Shown here piece after piece: positions 1 through 5,490 of a stretch of DNA of 5,613 nt. The DNA comes from Bacteroidota bacterium. Lineage in GTDB: Bacteria; Bacteroidota; Ignavibacteria; UBA10030; UBA8401. The notes under the pieces were generated by a model. That model did not search any database and was not told the DNA's origin. It saw only the letters and a list, made by a program, of their open reading frames with translations. The translations under genes were made by a program, and so were the position numbers. The stretch lies in NCBI GenBank assembly GCA_030824295.1, contig JAVBYA010000402.1, positions 1 through 5,613 on the forward strand, written 5' to 3'. Positions within the stretch are counted from its first letter, which is position 1. Every line of letters starts with the position of its first letter.

Positions 1-476
1 CAGACCGCATCCTCCACGCAGAACTGTGTATGCTTGCCGGCGCAGAGGATGAACACGTCATCCTTCAGCTCCATGATGCGCTTCACCGCGGCGGACATGT
101 TCACGAAACCGGCAATGATCATGTTCTTCGCGTACCGCGCCTTCCACATGGCCGGCGCTCCGTTGGAGGTGTAGAAGATGATGGACTTGTTCCGAACCGC
201 TTCTTCCGAATACTCGAACGGCGAATTGCCGAGATTGAATCCTTCGATGATCTTCCCGTTCCGTTCACCCCCGCGCAGCACCACATCGCCGAACAGGTTG
301 CCGGAGACCTTCACCGCGGATTCGATGGTGTTCACCGGGATGATCTCCTTCGCTCCGTTGTTGAGCGCAGTGATGACGGTGGTACTCGCCCGCAGCACAT
401 CGATGACCACGACGTTCTTGTCGCGGAGGAACAGATCATCGATCTGCGACGGTGAAAAGAAGACCTCGATTTTCAT
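1..476 (-). CDS. comB: 2-phosphosulfolactate phosphatase ComB (partial, C-terminus beyond window)
   Basis: ComB hydrolyses 2-phosphosulfolactate to sulfolactate, the second step of the sulfonate branch that leads to coenzyme M in methanogens. Bacterial homologues are common and probably serve sulfolactate formation. I translated 158 residues from ATG at 474-476. Family blocks seen are IDVLRASTT (about residues 25-33), the GGERNG block followed by EGFNLGNSP (69-86), the TSNGAP stretch (103-108) and the CAG motif near the visible end. The usual length is about 235-245 residues, so roughly a third is missing past base 1. A GGGGA ribosome binding site lies at 484-488, 7 bases before the start. 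The gene follows gcvT by 28 bases on the same strand and is probably the fourth gene of the rng operon. The family call is strong; the physiological role in a non-methanogen is inferred. Confidence 0.88.
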   Translation of the reverse strand, partial: MKIEVFFSPSQIDDLFLRDKNVVVIDVLRASTTVITALNNGAKEIIPVNTIESAVKVSGNLFGDVVLRGGERNGKIIEGFNLGNSPFEYSEEAVRNKSIIFYTSNGAPAMWKARYAKNMIIAGFVNMSAAVKRIMELKDDVFILCAGKHTQFCVEDAV

Positions 477-504
477 AGTGGATTCCCCAGAAGAACAGAC
501 ACAA

Positions 505-1584
505 CTATTTTTTCAGGAACGGCAGTGCCACGATCGTCGCATCCAGGGCTTTTCCCCGCACATCGATCTGCAGTGTCGTTCCTATTTCGGCATGCTGGCG
601 TGCCACATACCCCATCGCGATACCTTTCTCCAGCGAGGGAGAGAAGGTTCCGCTCGTTACAACGCCGACGTTCTCGCCATTCACCAGAAGCGGATACCCG
701 TGCCGAGGCACCGCTTTCTCCTTCAGCATCATCCCGACCAATTTCCGTTTCGCGCCGTCCGCTTTGCACCGTTCAATGACCGTCTTGCCGATGAAATCCC
801 CTTTGGCAAGCTTCGTGATCCATCCCAGCCCCCCTTCGATCGGATTCGTGGTCTGGTCGATGTCATTCCCGTACAGACAATACCCCATCTCCAGCCGCAG
901 CGTATCGCGCGCTCCAAGTCCGATCGGTGCGATCCCGAATTCCTTACCGGCATCGAACACGGACTTCCATACGGATGCAGCATGCTCCACGCCGAAATAG
1001 ATCTCGAACCCCAGTTCGCCGGTATATCCGGTGCGGGAGATCGTCATGTCGATCCCTGCCAGCGTTCCGCGGACAAAACCATAGTACGGAATGACCGATA
1101 GATCGACACTGGTCAGTTTCTGCATCGTTGCCAGTGATCGAGGACCCTGCACCGCCAGCAGCGCGGTCGCATCGCTCTTGTTCTCAAAGGTGACGCCGGC
1201 CGGACAATGCTGCTGCATCCAGGCCCAATCCTTGTCGATGTTCGCGGCATTCACCACGATCATGTATGATTGATCGGCAAGCATGTAGATCAGAAGATCG
1301 TCCACAATGCCGCCATCCTCATAACACATGGCGGAATATTGCGCTTTGCCCGGGGTCAGTTTTGAAACATCATTCACAGTGATGGACTGCAGGAACGACA
1401 GTGCGTTCGGCCCCTGTGCGAAGAATTCCCCCATATGGGAGACATCGAAGACGCCGACCGCTGTGCGGACGGTCTTGTGCTCTTCCATGATGCCGGCATA
1501 CTGCACCGGCATCTCAAAACCGCCGAACGGGACGATCTTTGCTCCCGCCTGCTGATGCTGTTCAAAGAAAGGGGTCCGTTTCAT
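505..1584 (-). CDS. gcvT: Glycine cleavage system T protein (aminomethyltransferase)
   Basis: GcvT takes the aminomethyl group carried on lipoylated H protein, releases ammonia and passes the one-carbon unit to tetrahydrofolate, giving 5,10-methylene-THF in the cytoplasm. The 359-residue product is full length for the family. It begins MKRTPFFEQH, very like other bacterial T proteins, and has the FDVSHMGE block (46-53), the GGIVDD segment with the conserved acidic pair at 95-96 that includes the expected catalytic Asp, VVNAAN (110-115), RTGYTGELGFE (184-194), LGARDTLRLE (223-232) and a C-terminal barrel with SGTFSPSLEKG. No key residue appears lost. The ATG at 1582-1584 overlaps the talC stop as ATGA, which suggests translational coupling. 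An AAAGGA site at 1593-1598 sits 8 bases upstream. The genes for P, H and L proteins are not in this window. Confidence 0.96.
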   Translation of the reverse strand: MKRTPFFEQHQQAGAKIVPFGGFEMPVQYAGIMEEHKTVRTAVGVFDVSHMGEFFAQGPNALSFLQSITVNDVSKLTPGKAQYSAMCYEDGGIVDDLLIYMLADQSYMIVVNAANIDKDWAWMQQHCPAGVTFENKSDATALLAVQGPRSLATMQKLTSVDLSVIPYYGFVRGTLAGIDMTISRTGYTGELGFEIYFGVEHAASVWKSVFDAGKEFGIAPIGLGARDTLRLEMGYCLYGNDIDQTTNPIEGGLGWITKLAKGDFIGKTVIERCKADGAKRKLVGMMLKEKAVPRHGYPLLVNGENVGVVTSGTFSPSLEKGIAMGYVARQHAEIGTTLQIDVRGKALDATIVALPFLKK

Positions 1585-2228
1585 TTCTTTTGTCCTTTGT
1601 TCCAGTCCGCCAGGAATTTCTCGAGACCGCTGTCGGTGAGCGGATGCTTCACCAGCTGATCGATCACTTTGAAGGGCATCGTGCAGACATGGGCTCCCAT
1701 CAGCGCCGCCTGCATCACATGGATGGGATGACGTACGCTTGCCACAAGCACTTCCGTTTCGTAACCGTAGTTGTTGTAGATGGTCACGATCTGTTCGATC
1801 AATTGCATGCCGTCCGTGCTGATGTCGTCCAGGCGTCCCACGAACGGACTCACATACGTTGCACCCGCTTTGGCAGCCAGTAATGCCTGATTCGCAGAGA
1901 AACAGAGTGTCACATTCGTCCGGATCCCTTCGGAATGGAACGCTTTCGCTGCTTTCAATCCTTCTTTGATCAACGGCAGTTTGACGACGATGTTGTCGTG
2001 GATCTTCGCCAGCTCTTTCCCTTCTTTCATCATGCCGGCAAAATCGGTCGACACCACTTCTGCGCTGATCGGTCCGTTCACCAGAGTACAGATCTCCTTC
2101 AGCAGCGGGAAGAACTCCTTCCCTTCTTTCGCTACAAGCGAAGGATTGGTGGTGACGCCGTCCAGCACGCCCATGTCGTTCGCTTCTTTGATCTCGGCAA
2201 GGTTCGCCGTATCGATGAAGAATTTCAT
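1581..2228 (-). CDS. tal: Transaldolase, small TalC/FSA-like family
   Basis: This is a class I Schiff-base aldolase-fold enzyme. Transaldolase moves a dihydroxyacetone unit between sugar phosphates in the non-oxidative pentose phosphate pathway. The 215-residue length fits the compact decameric TalC/FSA subfamily. Visible motifs are FIDTAN at the N-terminus, the transaldolase signature GVTTNP (24-29) and the IVVKLPL segment carrying the Schiff-base lysine K83. Aligned by eye to E. coli fructose-6-phosphate aldolase, the Gln59 position is Glu57 here and the Tyr131 position is Phe129. Both are the transaldolase-type residues, so transaldolase is favoured over fructose-6-phosphate aldolase. The start is supported by AGGAG at 2235-2239, 6 bases upstream and overlapping the rng stop codon. 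The 3' end overlaps gcvT by four bases. Confidence 0.94.
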   Translation of the reverse strand: MKFFIDTANLAEIKEANDMGVLDGVTTNPSLVAKEGKEFFPLLKEICTLVNGPISAEVVSTDFAGMMKEGKELAKIHDNIVVKLPLIKEGLKAAKAFHSEGIRTNVTLCFSANQALLAAKAGATYVSPFVGRLDDISTDGMQLIEQIVTIYNNYGYETEVLVASVRHPIHVMQAALMGAHVCTMPFKVIDQLVKHPLTDSGLEKFLADWNKGQKK

Positions 2229-2237
2229 ATCATGCTC

Positions 2238-3818
2238 CTAGTTTAAGAAATCTGCAGTGATGTCCTTGTCCTGATTCACGGACACGAAACGGAACTCGTC
2301 GATCGGCAGCGATTTGTCCGCTTCGATGGTGACCCACTTCATGGAATTGATGCGCAGCTGCCACAGACGGCTGAAGAATCCAATGGTGATATATTCCGCC
2401 ATGCCGGGGTGAACGCGCAGATGGATGCGGAACTCATTCCCTTCCGCACGGTACCGGCGCAGCCAGCGTTCGATGTGGCTCAGGATGGTGGTCTTGGACT
2501 GGATGGTACCGGTTCCGCCGCACACCGGGCACGGCTCTGTGAAGCTGTGGATGATGCTCTGACGCTGGCGCTGACGGGTAATCTGCATAAGACAGAAATC
2601 GGTCAGCGGAAGGATCGTATGCTTGGAACGGTCGCGCTTGAACTCCTTCTTCACTTCATCATAGACCTTCTTCTTGTTCCGGTCATCCAGCATGTCGATG
2701 AAGTCGATCACAATGATACCGCCGAGGTCCCGCAGCCGGATCTGACGGCAGATCTCCCGCGCAGCCTCCAGGTTGGTCCGAAGCGAATTCTCTTCCTGTT
2801 CCTTGCTTGCCGCATACCGCCCGCTGTTCACGTCGATCACCACCATCGCTTCGGTCTGCTCGACGATGATGTATCCGCCGTGCTTCAGCCACACCTTGCG
2901 GACGAGCAGGGTCTGGATCTCTTTCTCTATACCGAACGAATCGAAGATCGGCTCACGCTTGCTGTAATACTCCACACGGTCCGCCATCTCCGGCGAGAAG
3001 ACCTTCACATACCCCTTGATCTCTTTGAAGAGCCGCTTATCATCCGTAACGACCCGTTCCACCTGTTCGCTGAACAGGTCCCGAATGACGCTCGAGGTGG
3101 TCGCCATGTCCTTATAGATCAGTGCCGGCGGCTGCTCCTCTTTCGCGCTCTTTTCAATGTCGTGCCACGAAGCCAGCAGGGATTCCAGGTCGTTCAAGAA
3201 GAGTTTTTCATCCTGATTCTCCGCATTGGTGCGGACGATGACGCCGAATCCCTGAGGAAGGATGCTTCGAACAAGCCGGCGCAAGCGGCGGCGTTCTTTG
3301 AAACTGCTGATCTTCTTGGAGATACCGACCTTGCCGTCGAACGGCAGCAGGACCAGGAATCTTCCGGGAAGCGATACCTGCGACGTAACCCTGACCCCTT
3401 TTTTTGCGACCGGTTCTTTGGTGACCTGAACGATGATCTCCTGACCTTTTTGGAGATTCACTTGTTTCCGGCGTTCTTCGCGGGGTTTCTTCTCTTGTTT
3501 GGGCTTCGGCTGACGGGGCGCTTCACTCTCTTCATCTCCGTCTTCATCGTCCTCATCCTCGTCGTCCAGCATTGCATTATACTCGTCCTGCACGTCACTG
3601 ACATCAGAGAAATGGAGGAAAGCATCCTGCGGCAATCCGATATCCACGAATGCGGCCTGGATCCCGGGCATCACTTTGGCGACCTTGCCAAAGTAGATGT
3701 CCCCGACCATACGTTCTTTTTCCGGAGTTTCAACGAATAATTCCGCTAATCTACCTTCTTCGGTGATAGCGATACGGATCTCGTTACCGACCGTATTGAT
3801 CAATATTTCTTTTTTCAT
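2238..3818 (-). CDS. rng: Ribonuclease G (RNase E/G family)
   Basis: This is a single-strand endoribonuclease that matures rRNA and helps initiate mRNA decay. At 526 residues it has the catalytic half only, without the long C-terminal scaffold of E. coli RNase E. An N-terminal S1 RNA-binding region (about 37-155) contains GKVAKVMPGIQAAFVDIG and is split by a charged insert at 85-118. The catalytic metal-binding aspartates are D329 in VIDVNSG and D372 in VIDFID. The zinc-link is C430-P-V-C433. The spacings of 43 residues (Asp to Asp) and 58 (Asp to Cys) equal those in E. coli RNase E (D303, D346, C404). QITRQR follows at 412-417. The start is the conserved MKKEILIN. Its ribosome binding site is weak: AAAGG at 3830-3834, 11 bases away. 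It is first in an operon with talC, gcvT and comB. RNase E is the alternative name; length and architecture favour RNase G. Confidence 0.96.
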   Translation of the reverse strand: MKKEILINTVGNEIRIAITEEGRLAELFVETPEKERMVGDIYFGKVAKVMPGIQAAFVDIGLPQDAFLHFSDVSDVQDEYNAMLDDEDEDDEDGDEESEAPRQPKPKQEKKPREERRKQVNLQKGQEIIVQVTKEPVAKKGVRVTSQVSLPGRFLVLLPFDGKVGISKKISSFKERRRLRRLVRSILPQGFGVIVRTNAENQDEKLFLNDLESLLASWHDIEKSAKEEQPPALIYKDMATTSSVIRDLFSEQVERVVTDDKRLFKEIKGYVKVFSPEMADRVEYYSKREPIFDSFGIEKEIQTLLVRKVWLKHGGYIIVEQTEAMVVIDVNSGRYAASKEQEENSLRTNLEAAREICRQIRLRDLGGIIVIDFIDMLDDRNKKKVYDEVKKEFKRDRSKHTILPLTDFCLMQITRQRQRQSIIHSFTEPCPVCGGTGTIQSKTTILSHIERWLRRYRAEGNEFRIHLRVHPGMAEYITIGFFSRLWQLRINSMKWVTIEADKSLPIDEFRFVSVNQDKDITADFLN

Positions 3819-3891
3819 TATTACAACAACCTTTCACACAGGCAACTAATCACTAAGGACTCGTCGTGTTACTGTATATATTAGAGAATAG

Positions 3892-3908
3892 ATCCCACGT
3901 TTTGGGAT
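3892..3908. repeat. Perfect inverted repeat in the rng leader
   Basis: The arms ATCCCA (3892-3897) and TGGGAT (3903-3908) flank a 5-base loop. Neither strand has a T-tract after it, so it is not an intrinsic terminator. It lies between the candidate promoter and the rng start, so it could be a leader hairpin or an operator. A second AT-rich element, TATATA, lies near 3875-3880 and could be another -10. Confidence 0.5.
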
Positions 3909-3960
3909 ATACACTTGTACTGCCGCCGCACAGATGCCGAATTACCGGAGCAACAGACAG

Positions 3961-3997
3961 GCAAATTATATGATAATTACTGCCTTTTGCTCACAAA
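3961..3997 (-). promoter_or_regulatory. Candidate promoter of the rng operon with overlapping dyad
   Basis: Read on the minus strand, bases 3965-3970 spell TATAAT, a perfect -10 hexamer, followed by TTG. A TTTG at 3994-3997 lies about 23 bases upstream, loosely like the Bacteroidota -33 element, though the spacing is long and no good -35 hexamer is present. The -10 lies inside an imperfect dyad at 3961-3983 with arms AATTAT and ATAATT around a 3-base centre, extended by GCA/TGC. A regulator could bind there. If used, it would give a leader of about 140 bases before rng. This is inferred from sequence only. Confidence 0.35.
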
Positions 3998-4055
3998 TTA
4001 CTTGAAATTTACGAAAAGTTAGTATGGTGTGCAAGGTAAGATTCGGAGGCGGGGG

Positions 4056-4072
4056 AAATAAAAATGCCAAGC
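4056..4072 (-). terminator. Possible terminator at the 3' end of ffs
   Basis: On the minus strand the closing strand GCTTGGC of the SRP RNA (4066-4072) is followed directly by ATTTTTATTT (4056-4065). The 7-base-pair terminal stem plus the U-rich tail could release RNA polymerase, but the other half of the stem is some 80 bases upstream, so this is not a compact hairpin. Confidence 0.3.
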
Positions 4073-4158
4073 TTACTGTATCACACTCTGCTTTGGAGGC
4101 TGTTGCTTCCTTCCGGACCTGGCAGGGTTGTCCAACATAAAGTTGTACAGGGCTTGGC
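4066..4158 (-). ncRNA. ffs: Small bacterial signal recognition particle RNA (4.5S)
   Basis: This RNA binds Ffh to form the signal recognition particle, which targets ribosomes making membrane and secreted proteins to FtsY at the membrane. The minus strand at 4100-4122 carries the near-universal domain IV core: CCAGGTCCGGAAGGAAGCAA, with a GGAA tetraloop and the asymmetric Ffh-binding loop. The ends pair: GCCAAGC (4152-4158) with GCTTGGC (4066-4072), extended inward by CTGTA with TACAG. The whole is a single rod of about 93 nucleotides, the usual size for the small type without an Alu domain. Exact ends are set by the terminal stem. It lies 79 bases downstream of tRNA-Ala on the same strand. 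No clear promoter lies between them, so co-transcription is possible. Confidence 0.95.
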
Positions 4159-4237
4159 AAAAAAATTTTGGACCGTATGTAGAAAGAACAAAAGTGCGGA
4201 TTTCAGGAAGAAACGTGAGTCAATATTCAGCGATCAG

Positions 4238-4311
4238 TGGAGCTGATCGGGATCGAACCGACGACCTATTCGTTGCGAACGAATCGCTCTCCCAAACTGA
4301 GCTACAGCCCC
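4238..4311 (-). tRNA. tRNA-Ala (anticodon CGC)
   Basis: This 74-nucleotide gene folds as a full cloverleaf. The acceptor stem GGGGCTG pairs with CAGCTCC and includes G3-U70, the alanine identity pair. The D stem is GCTC/GAGC, the anticodon stem is ATTCG/CGAAT with loop TTCGCAA (anticodon CGC, reading codon GCG), and the T arm is GTCGG-TTCGATC-CCGAT. The discriminator base is A. The 3' CCA is not encoded: the next bases are CTG. A 17-base copy of its 5' end recurs 110 bases upstream in transcription (4406-4422). No convincing promoter was found directly upstream. Confidence 0.96.
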
Positions 4312-4312
4312 A
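4296..4312 (-). repeat. 17-base direct repeat, copy within the intact tRNA 5' end
   Basis: The minus-strand sequence TGGGGCTGTAGCTCAGT covers tRNA positions -1 to 16. It is identical to 4406-4422, and the match ends sharply on both sides. The repeat period is 110 bases. Confidence 0.9.
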
Positions 4313-4351
4313 AATATTTACCTCTCACAAGAGAACTGTATCTCAAATTGA

Positions 4352-4372
4352 GCGGTGCGTTGTTTGCACCGC
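4352..4372. repeat. GC-rich perfect hairpin
   Basis: The arms GCGGTGC (4352-4358) and GCACCGC (4366-4372) pair perfectly over 7 bases around a 7-base loop. No T-tract follows on either strand, so an ordinary intrinsic terminator is unlikely. It lies between the two tRNA 5'-end copies. Confidence 0.75.
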
Positions 4373-4376
4373 GAAA

Positions 4377-4406
4377 TCCCGCCTTGTAATTTAAATTTCG
4401 GCGGGA
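4377..4406. repeat. GC-rich hairpin next to the tRNA fragment
   Basis: The arms TCCCGCC (4377-4383) and GGCGGGA (4400-4406) form a perfect 7-base-pair stem around a 16-base AT-rich loop. The last arm base is also the first base of the tRNA fragment repeat. A second pair of arms, CGAAAT (4372-4377) and ATTTCG (4395-4400), interleaves with the first, so the two pairings alternate or form a pseudoknot-like arrangement. Confidence 0.7.
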
Positions 4407-4422
4407 CTGAGCTACAGCCCCA
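4406..4422 (-). repeat. Orphan tRNA 5'-end fragment (second copy of the 17-base repeat)
   Basis: This is an exact copy of tRNA-Ala positions -1 to 16: the 5' acceptor strand, bases 8-9, the 5' D-stem strand and the first D-loop bases. After base 16 the sequence departs completely into a GC-rich hairpin, so no cloverleaf can form. It may be the remnant of a lost tandem tRNA, one half of a target-site duplication, or an attachment-site half. GGGGCTGTAGCTCAG is also shared by several other tRNAs, so the donor need not be the neighbouring gene. Confidence 0.8.
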
Positions 4423-4535
4423 TGTATATCACGCTGGAACAATATACCGTTCGTTGTGACGTGTTTTGTGTCGCAAAAATCCCAACGAATAACATCAACG
4501 GATAAATATACGATAAATTCGACAGGAGTTCAACA

Positions 4536-4664
4536 ATGAAATCACTGCCGAAGACGTTGCTATTTCCTGTTCTTGATGTACCATTCGATGGCACGTTTCA
4601 GCCCCTGCTCCAGCGGGACCCGGGCTTTCCATCCCAGCGCATTGATCCGGGAAACATCGAGTAA
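4536..4664 (+). pseudogene. Possible truncated gene start or small ORF antisense to the end of fcl
   Basis: On the plus strand AGGAG (4524-4528) sits 7 bases before ATG at 4536-4538, an ideal initiation signal. The frame starts MKSLPKTLL and stops at TAA 4662-4664 after 42 codons. Only the first eight or so codons lie outside fcl; the rest is antisense to its last 34 codons, and the residues there do not look like a natural protein. The simplest reading is the 5' end of an older gene whose body was lost when fcl came to lie here. A chance ribosome binding site is the alternative. I do not recognise the peptide. Confidence 0.22.
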
Positions 4665-5489
4665 TTTGCGCGGTGTCCCGTCCGGCTTGGATGCATCGAA
4701 CTCGAGCGCCCCGGTGAATCCGACGATCGCTTTGATCTTCTCCGCCACTTCGAGGATGGTCACATCCTCACCGGTCCCGATATTGAAGAAATCATTGCCG
4801 TTGTAATTTTCCATCAAGTAGATGCAGGCATCCGCCATATCATCAACGTACAGGAACTCCCGTTTCGGCCGGCCCGTTCCCCAGAGCACGACGGATGGGG
4901 CATTCTGCTCCTTCGCCTCCACGAACTTCCGGATGAGCGCCGGCAGCACATGCGAATTCTGCAGATCGAAATTATCGTTCGGGCCGTAGAGGTTCGTCGG
5001 CATCACCGAGATGTAATTTGTCCCGTATTGACGGTTGTAGGATCGGGCCATTTCGATGCCGGCGATCTTCGCGATGGCATATGGTTCATTGGTCGGCTCA
5101 AGCTTCCCGTCCAGCAGATATTCCTCCTTCATCGGCTGCGGCGCCAATTTGGGATAGATACAGGAACTGCCGAGGAAACAGAGCTTGTTGACCCCGGTGA
5201 GATACGAGAAATGGATCACGTTGTTCTGTACCGCCAAATTCTGGTAGATGAACTCCGCCGGATAGGTATTGTTCGCATGGATACCTCCGACCTTTGCCGC
5301 CGCAAGGAAAACATACTCCGGCCGCTCGTTCTCGAAGAACGACTTCACTGCCGCCTGATCCGACAGATCGAGTTCAGCATGCGTTCGGTACACAAGGTTT
5401 GTATAGCCCTGCTGCTGCAGAAGCCGCACGATCGCGGAACCGACGAGGCCGCGGTGCCCTGCAACATAGATCTTCGCGTTCTTTTCCAA
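4560..5489 (-). CDS. fcl: GDP-L-fucose synthase
   Basis: This NADPH-dependent epimerase/reductase of the extended SDR family converts GDP-4-keto-6-deoxy-mannose to GDP-L-fucose, the donor for fucose in capsule, O-antigen or glycoproteins. The 309 residues are close to the usual length. The Rossmann motif is GHRGLVG (11-17). Catalytic residues match E. coli Fcl with an offset of one: S108 in LGSSCIYP, Y137 and K141 in PYAIAK, plus C110 and H180. VMPTNLYGP (162-170) is also conserved. The start is TTG at 5487-5489, because an in-frame TAA at 5508-5510 leaves no upstream ATG. GGGGA at 5497-5501 supports it with 7-base spacing. It begins one base after the gmd stop, so the two are surely co-transcribed. 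The gene ends in TAG at 4560-4562. Confidence 0.96.
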   Translation of the reverse strand: MEKNAKIYVAGHRGLVGSAIVRLLQQQGYTNLVYRTHAELDLSDQAAVKSFFENERPEYVFLAAAKVGGIHANNTYPAEFIYQNLAVQNNVIHFSYLTGVNKLCFLGSSCIYPKLAPQPMKEEYLLDGKLEPTNEPYAIAKIAGIEMARSYNRQYGTNYISVMPTNLYGPNDNFDLQNSHVLPALIRKFVEAKEQNAPSVVLWGTGRPKREFLYVDDMADACIYLMENYNGNDFFNIGTGEDVTILEVAEKIKAIVGFTGALEFDASKPDGTPRKLLDVSRINALGWKARVPLEQGLKRAIEWYIKNRK

Positions 5490-5490
5490 A

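Larger units (their letters stand above)
3819..4065. other. Intergenic region between ffs and rng
   Basis: These 247 bases are AT-rich and carry no credible protein gene. They hold the tail of the SRP RNA gene, the candidate rng promoter with its dyad (3961-3997), the 6-base-pair hairpin at 3892-3908 and the weak rng ribosome binding site at 3830-3834. A minus-strand reading frame from the SRP gene into this region (ending at 3966) has no protein-like character. Confidence 0.7.
4313..4559. other. Structured intergenic region between tRNA-Ala and fcl
   Basis: These 247 bases are AT-rich and hold no supported protein gene. In order they contain a small TCTC/GAGA hairpin (4323-4334), the two GC-rich hairpins (4352-4372, 4377-4406), the tRNA fragment (4406-4422), and an inverted repeat with arms TTCGTTG (4450-4456) and CAACGAA (4483-4489). 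A minus-strand TATATTG at 4440-4446 could be a -7 element placed about right for an old tRNA promoter. At the far end is a plus-strand ribosome binding site and ATG (4524-4538). No intrinsic terminator for fcl is visible. Confidence 0.6.

Noticed and set aside
30..1101. Plus-strand open frames of 141 and 307 codons (30-455 and 178-1101)
   Set aside because: They are antisense to comB and gcvT, both recognisable along their length, and have no plausible domain or ribosome binding site.
2409..3740. A 443-codon open frame on the plus strand
   Set aside because: It is fully antisense to rng, whose protein shows all catalytic motifs. The antisense product has no family character; it reflects codon bias of the real gene.
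3794..3805. A perfect 12-base palindrome TATTGATCAATA within the first codons of rng
   Set aside because: It encodes conserved N-terminal residues of RNase G, lies downstream of the start, and a single 12-base palindrome is expected now and then by chance.
3966..4160. A 64-codon minus-strand frame beginning at the SRP RNA gene
   Set aside because: It overlaps the well-supported ffs gene and the candidate rng promoter and has no protein-like features.
4128..4394. An 88-codon plus-strand frame containing a GADRDRTDDL-like stretch
   Set aside because: This is the familiar false protein made by translating a tRNA gene in antisense; it also covers part of ffs.
4313..4422. CRISPR array or toxin-antitoxin system in the repeat-rich spacer
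   Set aside because: There are only two repeat copies, one inside a tRNA, no regular spacers, and no credible small protein pair on either strand.
4412..4594. A 60-codon minus-strand frame with a hydrophobic middle
   Set aside because: It starts inside the fcl 3' end, crosses the inverted repeats and ends in the tRNA fragment. No ribosome binding site supports it, and the hydrophobicity follows from AT-rich DNA.
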